DNA from: Streptomyces flaveolus
GTDB taxonomy: Bacteria; Actinomycetota; Actinomycetes; Streptomycetales; Streptomycetaceae
Direction of reading: 5' to 3'
Assembly (NCBI RefSeq): GCF_014648815.1
Contig: NZ_BMRV01000010.1
Location: 62,001 to 126,000, forward strand
Length of the DNA stretch: 64,000 bases
This document shows, piece by piece, positions 8,775 through 15,931 of this stretch. The stretch's first letter is position 1. Every line of letters begins with the position of its first letter. The position numbers and the translations under genes are program-made. Under the pieces are notes generated by a model, which saw only the letters and a list, made by a program, of their open reading frames with translations, did not search any database and was not told the origin of the DNA.

Positions 8775-8812
8775 GCGCGCCCCCGGGTCCGGATGCCCGG
8801 CCGGGGGCGCGC
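8775..8812 (-). terminator. intercistronic hairpin between urate oxidase and permease
   Basis: GCGCGCCCCCGG at 8775-8786 pairs perfectly with 8801-8812 around a 14-base loop. It follows the urate oxidase stop by 9 bases, so it either ends the urate operon or protects the upstream mRNA and lowers permease expression. Confidence 0.75.
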
Positions 8813-8820
8813 TTCCCGCG

Positions 8821-9756
8821 TCAGAGGTTGGTCATGTCGACCGGGATGAGTTGCTCGGCGCCGTCGCGCAGGATGGTGGCCTCGATCAGGCCGTAGGGGC
8901 GGTCGGCGGCGTAGTACACGGCGCCGTCCTTGGCCTCGTTGTCGATCCCGAAGGGCGACAGGTCCGAGCGGAAGTGGTGCTTGTTGGGCATGGAGAAGCG
9001 GATCTCCTCGACCTCGTCGCGCGAGTTCAGCACCCGCACACCCATCTCGAAGAGGGTCTGCTGGAGCGAGTACGAGTAGGTCTCGGCGAACGCCTGGAGC
9101 GCGTGCTTGCGCACTCCGTTGTACGACCGGTCCCAGTCCGGGGCGTGCGAGTCGATGCCGTCCCAGTTGTGCCGCCACCAGGTGGAGACGGTGGTGGCGA
9201 GGATACGGTCGTAGTCCTCCTTGAGGGTGGTGTACTTGTCCTTCAGGTAGCCCCAGAACTCGGAGTTCGTCGTGTTCAGGACGGTGAGGTCCTTGAACCC
9301 GGAGAGCACCTGGATGCCGTGGCCGTCGTAGGTGATCTGCGCGACGCGGGTCTCCTGGCCCTTGCGGACGAAGGAGTGGGCGATCTCGTCCGAGCCGACG
9401 AAGCGGGCGCCGGACTGCGAGGTCTCGATCCGCTCCCAGCCGTACTCCTCGACGCGGATCCGGGCCCGGGAGATGGACTCGGTGTTGTCCACGAAGTGGC
9501 GGGCGAGCTTGACGCCGAAGTCCTCGGCGCTTTCGATCCCGTGCTCCTTGGCGAAGGCGTACACCGTGTTCTTGGTGGTGTCGGTGGGCAGGACGTTCGC
9601 GTTCGAACCGCTGCGGTGGACCTCCTCCATGTCGCCGGAGAGGGCGACGGAGACGTTCAGGTCCTTGATGTGGTGCGTGTCGCCGTCACGCGTGATCTTG
9701 ACAACGCGGTTCTCTGCCTTGCCGTACTGGTTCTGTCCCAGGACGAAACGGGTCAT
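8821..9756 (-). CDS. uox: urate oxidase (uricase)
   Basis: A 311-residue uricase: urate + O2 + H2O to 5-hydroxyisourate + H2O2. It has the two T-fold halves. The N-terminal motif NQYGKAENRVVKI carries the active-site Lys (K13), NVLPTDTTKNTVYAFAKE carries the active-site Thr (T58 region), and NKHHFRSDLSPFG near residue 257 carries the catalytic His. I placed the start at ATG 9756 (MTRFVLGQ), preceded by GAGGGAG, rather than at an upstream in-frame codon that would add 24 unrelated residues. It is third in the operon OHCU decarboxylase, HIU hydrolase, uricase. It has no peroxisome-type or export signal and acts in the cytosol; its H2O2 explains the co-regulated catalase nearby. Confidence 0.95.
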   Translation of the reverse strand: MTRFVLGQNQYGKAENRVVKITRDGDTHHIKDLNVSVALSGDMEEVHRSGSNANVLPTDTTKNTVYAFAKEHGIESAEDFGVKLARHFVDNTESISRARIRVEEYGWERIETSQSGARFVGSDEIAHSFVRKGQETRVAQITYDGHGIQVLSGFKDLTVLNTTNSEFWGYLKDKYTTLKEDYDRILATTVSTWWRHNWDGIDSHAPDWDRSYNGVRKHALQAFAETYSYSLQQTLFEMGVRVLNSRDEVEEIRFSMPNKHHFRSDLSPFGIDNEAKDGAVYYAADRPYGLIEATILRDGAEQLIPVDMTNL

Positions 9757-9763
9757 GTGTCGG

Positions 9764-10165
9764 TCAGCTCCCTCGGTAAACGGAGTAGCCGAACGGGTTG
9801 AGCAGCAGCGGAACGTGGTAGTGCTCACCGGGCACCACCGCGAAGGTGATGGTGACCTCGGGGAAGAACACCGGCCGGCCGTTCTCGCTGTCCCGGAGCG
9901 CGGGGGCGTCCTGCTGGGCCGCGGCTTGTTTCTTGGCGAAGTACGTCTCGGTGTCGAAGTCGAGCCGTACGTGGGTGGTGCCCTCCGGCAGTGCCGGCAG
10001 GTCCTTGCACCGCCCGTCCGCGTCGGTCGCGGAGCCGCCGAGCGTCTGCCAGTCCGCCTCGGGTCCGCCGCGGGCGGAGAGGTGGACGGCGACGCCCTCG
10101 GCGGGGCGGCCGACGCTGGTGTCCAGGATGTGCGTGGACACGGAAGCGGTGGTATCGGTGCTCAT
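9764..10165 (-). CDS. uraH: 5-hydroxyisourate hydrolase
   Basis: A 133-residue transthyretin-related protein that hydrolyses 5-hydroxyisourate, the urate oxidase product, to OHCU. Signature residues are STHILDTSVGRPA with H12, the arginine in VRLDFDT and the C-terminal YRGS, the family hallmark tetrapeptide. It is full length compared with the family (about 110-135). The stop is 7 bases from the uricase start and the gene follows OHCU decarboxylase by 43 bases, so the three steps of urate degradation are one operon although in non-biochemical order. Confidence 0.95.
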   Translation of the reverse strand: MSTDTTASVSTHILDTSVGRPAEGVAVHLSARGGPEADWQTLGGSATDADGRCKDLPALPEGTTHVRLDFDTETYFAKKQAAAQQDAPALRDSENGRPVFFPEVTITFAVVPGEHYHVPLLLNPFGYSVYRGS

Positions 10166-10208
10166 GCGATGTCCTCTTGCGGTGTGCAGCGACGTCGGTC
10201 GGCTCGGG

Positions 10209-10715
10209 TCAGGCGGCGTCGAGCAGCCGGGCCAGCCGGATACGGTTGATCTTCCCCAGTTCGGTGCGGACGATCTCCCGTTCCTGTTCGGGCGAGTTGC
10301 CGATCCGCTCCTTGACCGCGTCCCGCATCTGCTCGCCGGTCCGGCCGGTGGCGCAGATGAGGAACACGTGGCCGAACTTCTCCTGGTAGGCCAGGTTCAG
10401 TTCGAGCATCTCCGCCTTGAGTTCCGCGGAGGCCCCGGCCATCCCCGCCTGCTCGCGGGAGGAGGTGGGGTCGCCGGGCTTGGGGCGGCCGATGGGCGGG
10501 TGCCCGGCCATCGCCTCCTCGAGGTCCGCCGCGGTCAGCTCGGCCATGGCGGCGTCGGACGCGGCACAGAGGTCCTCGGGGGTGGCGAAGGGGCGGGCGG
10601 TGATCAGTTGCCGGGCCCACGCCGTGGAGGCACACGCCTCGTGGAGTTCCGCGAACGCCGCGGTCTCCTCGAGAGCGTTGAAACGGGCCAGGCCCGACGC
10701 GGAAGTGGACGTCAC
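10209..10715 (-). CDS. uraD: 2-oxo-4-hydroxy-4-carboxy-5-ureidoimidazoline (OHCU) decarboxylase
   Basis: A 168-residue enzyme converting OHCU to S-(+)-allantoin and CO2. It contains the catalytic histidine in AGHPPIGRP (H72), the SSREQAG helix with the conserved Glu-Gln, and FGHVFLICATGRTGEQM typical of the family. I chose the GTG at 10715 because GGAGG lies 8 bases upstream; a longer reading from 10775 would add 20 residues across the promoter. It is the first gene of the urate operon. The promoter upstream carries a TCAACA-N3-TGTTGA palindrome overlapping the -35 box, the same as at the catalase promoter. Confidence 0.94.
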   Translation of the reverse strand: MTSTSASGLARFNALEETAAFAELHEACASTAWARQLITARPFATPEDLCAASDAAMAELTAADLEEAMAGHPPIGRPKPGDPTSSREQAGMAGASAELKAEMLELNLAYQEKFGHVFLICATGRTGEQMRDAVKERIGNSPEQEREIVRTELGKINRIRLARLLDAA

Positions 10716-10753
10716 GGGAGCCTCCGTGGCCTTGTGCTGAACGGGCGTGCCGA

Positions 10754-10794
10754 TAGCTAACGCCCTCGGAAACAACGCGTCAACACTTTGTTGA
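10754..10794 (-). promoter_or_regulatory. urate-operon promoter with TCAACA-N3-TGTTGA operator
   Basis: On the minus strand a perfect palindrome TCAACA-AAG-TGTTGA (10794-10780) runs into TTGACG (-35, 10783-10778). An 18-base spacer and TAGCTA (-10, 10759-10754) follow. The operator therefore covers the -35 box, the layout of a repressor site. The catalase promoter has the same palindrome, the same TTGACG and the same 18-base spacing. Confidence 0.65.
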
Positions 10795-10864
10795 AAATTC
10801 GGGGTAACAAAAGCCGCCGCCCGGTTACGGGACGGCGGCTTGTCGTGCGGGGCTCCCGCGCAGG

Positions 10865-11233
10865 TCAGGAGTCCTTCTCGCGGTTGAGGTAGTTGTACAC
10901 GGTGAAGCGGCTGACACCCAGGGCACTCGCGACGGTCTCCACGCCGTGCCGCACGGAGAAGGCGCCGCGCGCCTCCAGGGTACGCACGACCTCCTGCTTG
11001 GCCCTGCGGTCCAGTTCGGCCAGCGGCCTGCCCTGCCGGCGTTCCATGGCGGCGAGGATGTGGTCCAGGGAGTCGGCGAGCTGGGGCAGGCGCACGGCGA
11101 CGACGTCGGCGCCCTCCCAGGCGAGCACGACGTCGTCCTGGCCCGCCTCGTCCGGCGGGAGCATCTCGCCGCCGATGGCGTCGATCAGGGGCTTCACGGC
11201 CGCGATGAAGGGCTCCTCACCGGGGCCGGTCAC
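10865..11233 (-). CDS. helix-turn-helix transcriptional regulator (YheO-like DNA-binding C-terminus)
   Basis: A 122-residue protein. The C-terminal 50 residues (KQEVVRTLEARGAFSVRHGV, then ETVASALGVSRFTVYNYLNR) form a Fis/YheO-type helix-turn-helix with a clear recognition helix. The N-terminal two thirds (AVKPLIDAIGGEMLPPDEAG) may sense a ligand but have no family I can name firmly. It overlaps the small upstream gene by 4 bases (ATGA type) and lies directly upstream of the urate operon, which makes it the best local candidate for the regulator of the shared TCAACA-N3-TGTTGA operator. That link is inference from position only. Confidence 0.75.
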   Translation of the reverse strand: MTGPGEEPFIAAVKPLIDAIGGEMLPPDEAGQDDVVLAWEGADVVAVRLPQLADSLDHILAAMERRQGRPLAELDRRAKQEVVRTLEARGAFSVRHGVETVASALGVSRFTVYNYLNREKDS

Positions 11234-11481
11234 CGCTCACCCTCCTCGACCACGTTGACCTGGAGCGAGATCCGGGTGGCGCCGGCCTCCAGGGAACGGC
11301 GCAGCAGCGCGTCCACGGCGGTGAGCACCGCGTCGGCGCCGCCCGCGGCGGTGTTGCCGAACGGGCCGACGTCGACCTCGTCCAGCTCCGCGGCCTCGAC
11401 GACCTCCCGGGCGACGACCGCGTGGGCCGGCGCCTCGTCGAGGTCGAAGGGTTCGGTCGTGAACTCCACTCTCAATCGCAC
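11230..11481 (-). CDS. small ferredoxin-like (MTH1187/YkoF-type) protein
   Basis: An 83-residue protein with two alternating beta-alpha-beta units. Its second half, VDALLRRSLEAGATRISLQV, resembles MTH1187/YkoF-like (thiamine-binding type) proteins, where it ends the domain. I do not know its role. The gene is translationally coupled to the HTH regulator (stop and start share 11230-11233), which suggests it could provide ligand sensing or complex formation for that regulator. It is divergent from hydroxypyruvate isomerase, with the intergenic region carrying that gene's promoter and operators. Confidence 0.6.
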   Translation of the reverse strand: MRLRVEFTTEPFDLDEAPAHAVVAREVVEAAELDEVDVGPFGNTAAGGADAVLTAVDALLRRSLEAGATRISLQVNVVEEGER

Positions 11482-11523
11482 CGGGTCAACCTAACGCGCA
11501 ATGCCCGATTTCCGCCGCCCCCT

Positions 11524-11589
11524 CTTGACAAGCTCCGAACCCTGACGGCAATCTTCCATTACGCAGAAACGAACTTCCGTATTACGGAA
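11524..11589 (+). promoter_or_regulatory. hyi-glxR promoter with paired TTCC-type palindromes
   Basis: A TTGACA -35 box is at 11524-11529 and a CAATCT -10-like hexamer at 11548-11553. Two palindromes follow: a degenerate TTCCAT-TAC-GCAGAA (11554-11568) and a perfect TTCCGT-ATT-ACGGAA (11575-11589). They start 21 bp apart and would cover the transcription start, so repression is likely. The same motif, also paired at 21 bp, occurs before gcl. Confidence 0.6.
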
Positions 11590-11620
11590 ACACGACACAC
11601 GGAAGGGAGCGCGGCACCCG

Positions 11621-12460
11621 ATGGGATTCGCAGACCAGCGCTTCAACGTCAACCTGTCGATCCTCTTCACGGAACTCCCGCTCCTGGAGCGCCCCGCGGC
11701 CGCCGCCGCGGCCGGCTTCACCGCGGTCGAGCTGTGGTGGCCCTGGATCGACTCCCCCACCCCCGAGCCGTCCGCCCTCGACGCCCTGAAGAAGGCCATC
11801 GAGGACGCGGGCGTCCAGCTCACCGGGCTGAACTTCTACGCCGGACAGCTGCCGGGCCCCGACCGCGGCGCCCTGTCCGTCCCCGGCGAGGAGTCGGACC
11901 GCTTCCGCGCCAACATCGACGTGGCCGCCGACTTCGCGAAGTCGCTGGGCTGCACGGCGCTCAACGCCCTGTACGGCAACCGCGTCGAGGGCGTGGACCC
12001 GGCCGAGCAGGACCGGCTCGCGCTGGAGAACCTGGTCCTCGCCGCCCGGGCGGCCGACCGGATCGGCGCGGTCCTGCTGATCGAGGCGCTCAACAAGCCC
12101 GAGTCGCCGCTGTACCCGCTGGTGTCGGCGCCGGCCGCGATCGAGGTCGTCGACAAGGTCAACGAGGCCACGGGACTGGGCAACGCCAAGTTCCTCATGG
12201 ACCTCTACCACCTGTCCATGAACGGCGAGGACCTCCCGCAGGTGATCGACGCGTACGCCGCGAAGACCGGCCACGTGCAGATCGCCGACAACCCCGGCCG
12301 CGGCGCCCCGGGCACGGGTTCGCTCCCCCTGGAGGAGCTGCTCGACCGGCTGGCGAAGGCCGGTTACGAGGGCTGGGTCGGCCTGGAGTACAAGCCCGGC
12401 GACCGCCCGAGCGCGGAGGCCTTCGACTGGCTGCCCCGCGAAGCCCGCGCCGCCCGCTGA
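11621..12460 (+). CDS. hyi: hydroxypyruvate isomerase
   Basis: A 279-residue TIM-barrel enzyme of the AP-endonuclease-2/Hyi family that interconverts hydroxypyruvate and tartronate semialdehyde. It starts NVNLSILFTELPLLERP as in Hyi, has GLNFYAGQ, LLIEALN with the conserved Glu, KFLMDLYHLSMNGEDL with the second metal/acid set, and HVQIADNPGRGAPGTG. AGYEGWVGLEYKP closes the barrel. Length matches the E. coli enzyme (258) with a slightly longer tail. It is the first gene of the hyi-glxR pair in the glyoxylate route. The TTCCGT-N3-ACGGAA sites upstream probably control it together with gcl. Confidence 0.92.
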   Translation: MGFADQRFNVNLSILFTELPLLERPAAAAAAGFTAVELWWPWIDSPTPEPSALDALKKAIEDAGVQLTGLNFYAGQLPGPDRGALSVPGEESDRFRANIDVAADFAKSLGCTALNALYGNRVEGVDPAEQDRLALENLVLAARAADRIGAVLLIEALNKPESPLYPLVSAPAAIEVVDKVNEATGLGNAKFLMDLYHLSMNGEDLPQVIDAYAAKTGHVQIADNPGRGAPGTGSLPLEELLDRLAKAGYEGWVGLEYKPGDRPSAEAFDWLPREARAAR

Positions 12461-12492
12461 CACCCCCTGATTTTTTTCGAGAGGCACCCATC

Positions 12493-13383
12493 ATGAGCAA
12501 CCTCCCCAAGATCGCCTGGATCGGCCTCGGCATCATGGGCTCCCCCATGTCCGAGAACCTGATCAAGGCGGGTTACCAGGTCACGGGCTTCACGCTGGAG
12601 CAGGAGAAGCTGGACCGCCTGGCCGCCGCCGGCGGCACCTCGGCCGGCTCGATCGCCGAGGCCGTGCGCGACGCCGACGTCGTCGTCACCATGGTGCCCG
12701 CGTCGCCGCAGGTCGAGGCCATCGCCTACGGTCCCGACGGCATCCTGGAGAACGCGAAGTCCGGCGCGCTGCTGATCGACATGTCCTCGATCACCCCGCA
12801 GACCTCCGTGGACCTCGCGAAGGCCGCCAAGGACAAGGGCATCCGCGTCCTGGACGCCCCCGTCTCCGGCGGCGAGGCCGGCGCGATCGAGGCCGTCCTG
12901 TCCATCATGGTCGGCGGTGAGCAGGCCGACTTCGACGAGGCCAAGCCGATCCTGGAGGCCCTCGGCAAGACCATCGTGCTGTGCGGTCCGCACGGCTCGG
13001 GCCAGACCGTGAAGGCCGCCAACCAGCTGATCGTCGCCGTGAACATCCAGGCGTGCGCCGAGGCCGTGGTCTTCCTGGAGAAGTCGGGCGTGGACCTGAA
13101 GGCCGCCCTCGACGTCCTCAACGGCGGCCTGGCCGGCTCGACCGTGCTGACGCGGAAGAAGGACAACTTCCTCAACCGCGACTTCAAGCCGGGCTTCCGC
13201 ATCGACCTGCACCACAAGGACATGGGCATCGTCACCGACGCCGCCCGCAACGTCGGTGCCGCCCTGCCGGTCGGCGCCGTGGTCGCCCAGCTGGTCGCGT
13301 CCCTGCGCGCCCAGGGCGACGGCGGCCTGGACCACTCGGCCCTGCTGCGGGCCGTGGAGCGCCTCTCCGGCGCCCAGGTCTGA
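12493..13383 (+). CDS. glxR: tartronate semialdehyde reductase (2-hydroxy-3-oxopropionate reductase)
   Basis: A 296-residue beta-hydroxyacid dehydrogenase: tartronate semialdehyde + NAD(P)H to D-glycerate. The nucleotide-binding loop GLGIMG is at 11-16, the substrate-binding DAPVSGGEAGA in the middle, and the catalytic lysine in GSGQTVKAANQ (K174). The C-terminal helical domain is complete. It reduces the product of glyoxylate carboligase, completing the glycerate pathway. The start is ATG 12493; the 32-base gap after hyi includes a run of seven T. A perfect 19-bp hairpin follows the stop, so the hyi-glxR transcript should end there. Confidence 0.94.
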   Translation: MSNLPKIAWIGLGIMGSPMSENLIKAGYQVTGFTLEQEKLDRLAAAGGTSAGSIAEAVRDADVVVTMVPASPQVEAIAYGPDGILENAKSGALLIDMSSITPQTSVDLAKAAKDKGIRVLDAPVSGGEAGAIEAVLSIMVGGEQADFDEAKPILEALGKTIVLCGPHGSGQTVKAANQLIVAVNIQACAEAVVFLEKSGVDLKAALDVLNGGLAGSTVLTRKKDNFLNRDFKPGFRIDLHHKDMGIVTDAARNVGAALPVGAVVAQLVASLRAQGDGGLDHSALLRAVERLSGAQV

Positions 13384-13400
13384 CGCACCGCCCCGAGACC

Positions 13401-13460
13401 TCCGGGCGGCGCCGCCGCTGACACCTGTCCTGTCGCGCCCGAGCGGCGGCGCCGCCCGGA
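13401..13460 (+). terminator. strong terminator after glxR
   Basis: A perfect 19-bp stem (13401-13419 with 13442-13460) and a 22-base loop lie 18 bases after the glxR stop and just before the catalase promoter. This insulates the two transcripts. Confidence 0.85.
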
Positions 13461-13467
13461 ACCCACT

Positions 13468-13508
13468 TCAACAAACTGTTGACGTGCTCAGCACCCCAAA
13501 CTTAGGCT
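13468..13508 (+). promoter_or_regulatory. catalase promoter with TCAACA-N3-TGTTGA operator
   Basis: A perfect palindrome TCAACA-AAC-TGTTGA at 13468-13482 overlaps the -35 box TTGACG (13479-13484). TAGGCT (-10) follows at 13503-13508 after 18 bases. This duplicates the arrangement at the urate-operon promoter, including operator-to--35 spacing, and implies one regulator for both. Confidence 0.7.
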
Positions 13509-13558
13509 CCACGAAGCGGAAACAGTTTTCCGCTGACCCCTCGCACGGAAGGTCCCCG

Positions 13559-15022
13559 ATGTCGCAGCGCGTGCTCACGACAGAGTCCGGCGCCCCGGTC
13601 GCCGACAACCAGAACTCCGCCTCCGCCGGCATCGGCGGCCCGCTCCTGATCCAGGACCAGCACCTGCTGGAGAAGCTCGCCCGCTTCAACCGCGAGCGCA
13701 TCCCGGAGCGCGTGGTGCACGCCCGCGGCTCCGGCGCCTACGGCCACTTCGAGGTGACCGACGACGTCACCGACTACACGCACGCCGACTTCCTGAACAC
13801 CGTCGGCAAGCGCACCGAGGTCTTCCTGCGCTTCTCCACCGTGGCCGACTCGCTGGGCGGCGCGGACGCGGTCCGCGACCCGCGCGGCTTCGCGGTGAAG
13901 TTCTACACCGAAGAGGGCAACTACGACCTCGTCGGCAACAACACCCCGGTGTTCTTCATCAAGGACCCGATCAAGTTCCCCGACTTCATCCACTCGCAGA
14001 AGCGCGACCCGTTCACGGGCCGTCAGGAGCCGGACAACGTCTGGGACTTCTGGGCGCACTCCCCCGAGGCCACGCACCAGGTGACGTGGCTGATGGGCGA
14101 CCGCGGCATCCCGGCGTCGTACCGCCACATGGACGGCTTCGGCTCGCACACCTACCAGTGGACGAACGCCAAGGGCGAGTCCTTCTTCGTCAAGTACCAC
14201 TTCAAGACCGACCAGGGCATCCGCTGCCTGACCGCCGACCAGGCCGCGCAGATCGCGGGCCAGGACCCGACCTCGCACCAGACGGACCTGGTGCAGGCGA
14301 TCGAGCGGGGCGTGCACCCGTCCTGGACGCTGCACGTGCAGCTCATGCCGGCGGCCGAGGCGGCGAACTACCGCTTCAACCCGTTCGACGTGACCAAGGT
14401 GTGGCCGCACAGCGACTACCCGCTGCGCCGCGTGGGCCGGCTGGTGCTGGACCGCAACCCGGACAACGTCTTCGCCGAGGTCGAGCAGGCCGCGTTCTCC
14501 CCGAACAACTTCGTTCCGGGCATCGGCCCCTCCCCCGACAAGATGCTCCAGGGCCGCCTGTTCGCCTACGCGGACGCGCACCGCTACCGCCTGGGCGTCA
14601 ACCACACCCAGCTCGCGGTGAACGCGCCGAAGGCGGTGCCCGGCGGTGCGAACAACTACGGCCGGGACGGGTTCATGGCGTCCAACTCGCAGGGCCGTGC
14701 CGCCAAGAACTACGAGCCGAACTCGTACGACGGCCCCGTCGAGACCGGCCGCCCGCTGGCCGCCCCGCTGGCGGTGTCCGGCCACACCGGCACCCACGAG
14801 GCGCCGCTGCACACCAAGGACGACGACTTCTTCCAGGCCGGTGAGCTGTACCGCCTGATGTCCGAGGACGAGAAGAAGCGCCTGGTCGCCAACATCGCCG
14901 GCGGCCTGTCCCAGGTCTCCCGCGAGGACGTGATCCAGAAGAACCTCGCGCACTTCCACGCCGCCGACACGGAGTACGGCAAGCGCGTGGAGGAGGCGGT
15001 CCGCGCCCTGCGCGAGGACTGA
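13559..15022 (+). CDS. monofunctional haem catalase (clade 3 type, small subunit)
   Basis: A 487-residue catalase (2 H2O2 to O2 + 2 H2O). It contains the distal histidine in RVVHARGSGAYGHFEV (H54), the distal Asn in VGNNTPVFFIKDP, the haem-ligand Tyr in GRLFAYADAHRYRLG and the NADPH-binding-type C-terminus. The length is that of small-subunit catalases. The ATG at 13559 has GGAAGG about 8 bases upstream; a longer frame to 13256 only reads through upstream non-coding DNA. It is monocistronic, with a hairpin about 50 bases after the stop. The promoter shares its operator with the urate operon, so the enzyme is likely there to remove H2O2 made by urate oxidase. Confidence 0.95.
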   Translation: MSQRVLTTESGAPVADNQNSASAGIGGPLLIQDQHLLEKLARFNRERIPERVVHARGSGAYGHFEVTDDVTDYTHADFLNTVGKRTEVFLRFSTVADSLGGADAVRDPRGFAVKFYTEEGNYDLVGNNTPVFFIKDPIKFPDFIHSQKRDPFTGRQEPDNVWDFWAHSPEATHQVTWLMGDRGIPASYRHMDGFGSHTYQWTNAKGESFFVKYHFKTDQGIRCLTADQAAQIAGQDPTSHQTDLVQAIERGVHPSWTLHVQLMPAAEAANYRFNPFDVTKVWPHSDYPLRRVGRLVLDRNPDNVFAEVEQAAFSPNNFVPGIGPSPDKMLQGRLFAYADAHRYRLGVNHTQLAVNAPKAVPGGANNYGRDGFMASNSQGRAAKNYEPNSYDGPVETGRPLAAPLAVSGHTGTHEAPLHTKDDDFFQAGELYRLMSEDEKKRLVANIAGGLSQVSREDVIQKNLAHFHAADTEYGKRVEEAVRALRED

Positions 15023-15073
15023 TCCACCAGCTCGCCCACGGGACTTGACGGGGAGGTCAAGACCGTGTGCGCG

Positions 15074-15132
15074 GCCCGCGCAGGCATCGGAACGGCCCGG
15101 ATGAGGGGTGGCCGCCCGATGCCGGCGCGGGC
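15074..15132 (+). terminator. terminator hairpin after catalase
   Basis: Two 17-base arms (15074-15090 and 15116-15132) pair with a single A/G mismatch in the middle (8 + 8 bp). They lie 52 bases downstream of the catalase stop. Confidence 0.7.
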
Positions 15133-15584
15133 AGGGCGAGGACCGCGGCGGCCTGCGAGCCAGTGCGGTGGTGAAGGGCCCGGGGCTCCTCCTACGACCT
15201 GAGGGGAGAAGTCGCCCGGTCCCGTCGTGAACCGCCGCGGTCCCAGCCACTCGCCTGTACGGCGTTCCGAGCCGTCAGGCCCCTGAACTCCGTCCGGCGG
15301 CGCGAACGACCTGTCGCGCCCAGCCTCGCGCCGTCGGACGGGAACCACCCGGAAATCCCTCCCCACCCCAAAACCCTCACCGGGCCGAGAGGCGCCGGAT
15401 GCGGACGGTCCCGCATCCGGCGCTTCTCTGTGCCCGGTGCGTTTCCGTGCCGGGGGCGATTCGCGCCCGGCACGTCTGCCTGTCCGGTGCTGCTCCGTGC
15501 CCGGCGCTGCCACGCGTCCGGTGCTTCCGCGCGTCCCGTGCGGGCCGGGGTGCGGGTGTCTGCCGGGCGCAGCAGTCTGGAGTC
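15133..15584. other. non-coding gap with low-complexity GC repeats
   Basis: I find no convincing gene here. Open frames exist on both strands but show arginine/proline-rich, family-less translations. The only clear structure is a long hairpin at 15388-15427. From about 15428 to 15560 the sequence consists of degenerate short units related to CCGGTGC and CCGTGC, which look like decayed tandem repeats. Confidence 0.6.
15388..15427. terminator. long imperfect-free hairpin in the catalase-downstream gap
   Basis: GCGCCGGATGCGG (15392-15404) pairs perfectly with 15411-15423 around a 6-base loop. The stem extends to 17 bp outward through one G-U pair. It stands about 370 bases after catalase with no gene immediately before it on either strand, so it may be a back-up terminator or the end of an unseen small transcript. 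Confidence 0.55.
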
Positions 15585-15830
15585 ATGGCACATCCACCGG
15601 AGCATCCCCACATCGTGGTCCGTCCCGCGGCGCTGGACGGCTCCCGCCGGGTCACCTCGGGCGAGGAGACGCTCGGGGTCGCCTCGCACCTCGACGACGT
15701 CGCCGAGATCCTGCGGCTGGCCGACCTGTACGTGACCGACGTCGCCACCAGCGACCTCGTCGAGTGGCAGGGCGGCGGCCCGGACGAGTGGCCGGGGCTG
15801 CACGAGCATCACGAGCCCCACGGGAACTGA
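15585..15830 (+). CDS. small uncharacterised protein
   Basis: An 81-residue acidic protein starting MAHPPEHPHIVVRPAALDGS. The block GEETLGVASHLDDVAEILRL and LADLYVTDVATSDLVEWQGG is regular helix-strand-helix with normal amino-acid composition, which supports it as a gene. The ATG is 6 bases after a CAGTCT hexamer (15574-15579), so a leaderless transcript is possible; no good ribosome site is seen. No family recognised. The upstream extension of the frame to 15399 is repeat-derived and should be left out. Confidence 0.6.
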   Translation: MAHPPEHPHIVVRPAALDGSRRVTSGEETLGVASHLDDVAEILRLADLYVTDVATSDLVEWQGGGPDEWPGLHEHHEPHGN

Positions 15831-15931
15831 ACGCGCGTGGGTTTTCCTCACGTCTTCCTCCGAGAACGCGGCCGCACGCTTGAACCACCCCCCGCGCCGG
15901 GCACATCCCCGGACACACGGGGGGTGAGGCC

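Noticed and set aside
15044..15061. CTTGAC/GTCAAG hairpin right after catalase
   Set aside because: Only six base pairs; the stronger 17-base arms just downstream explain termination better.
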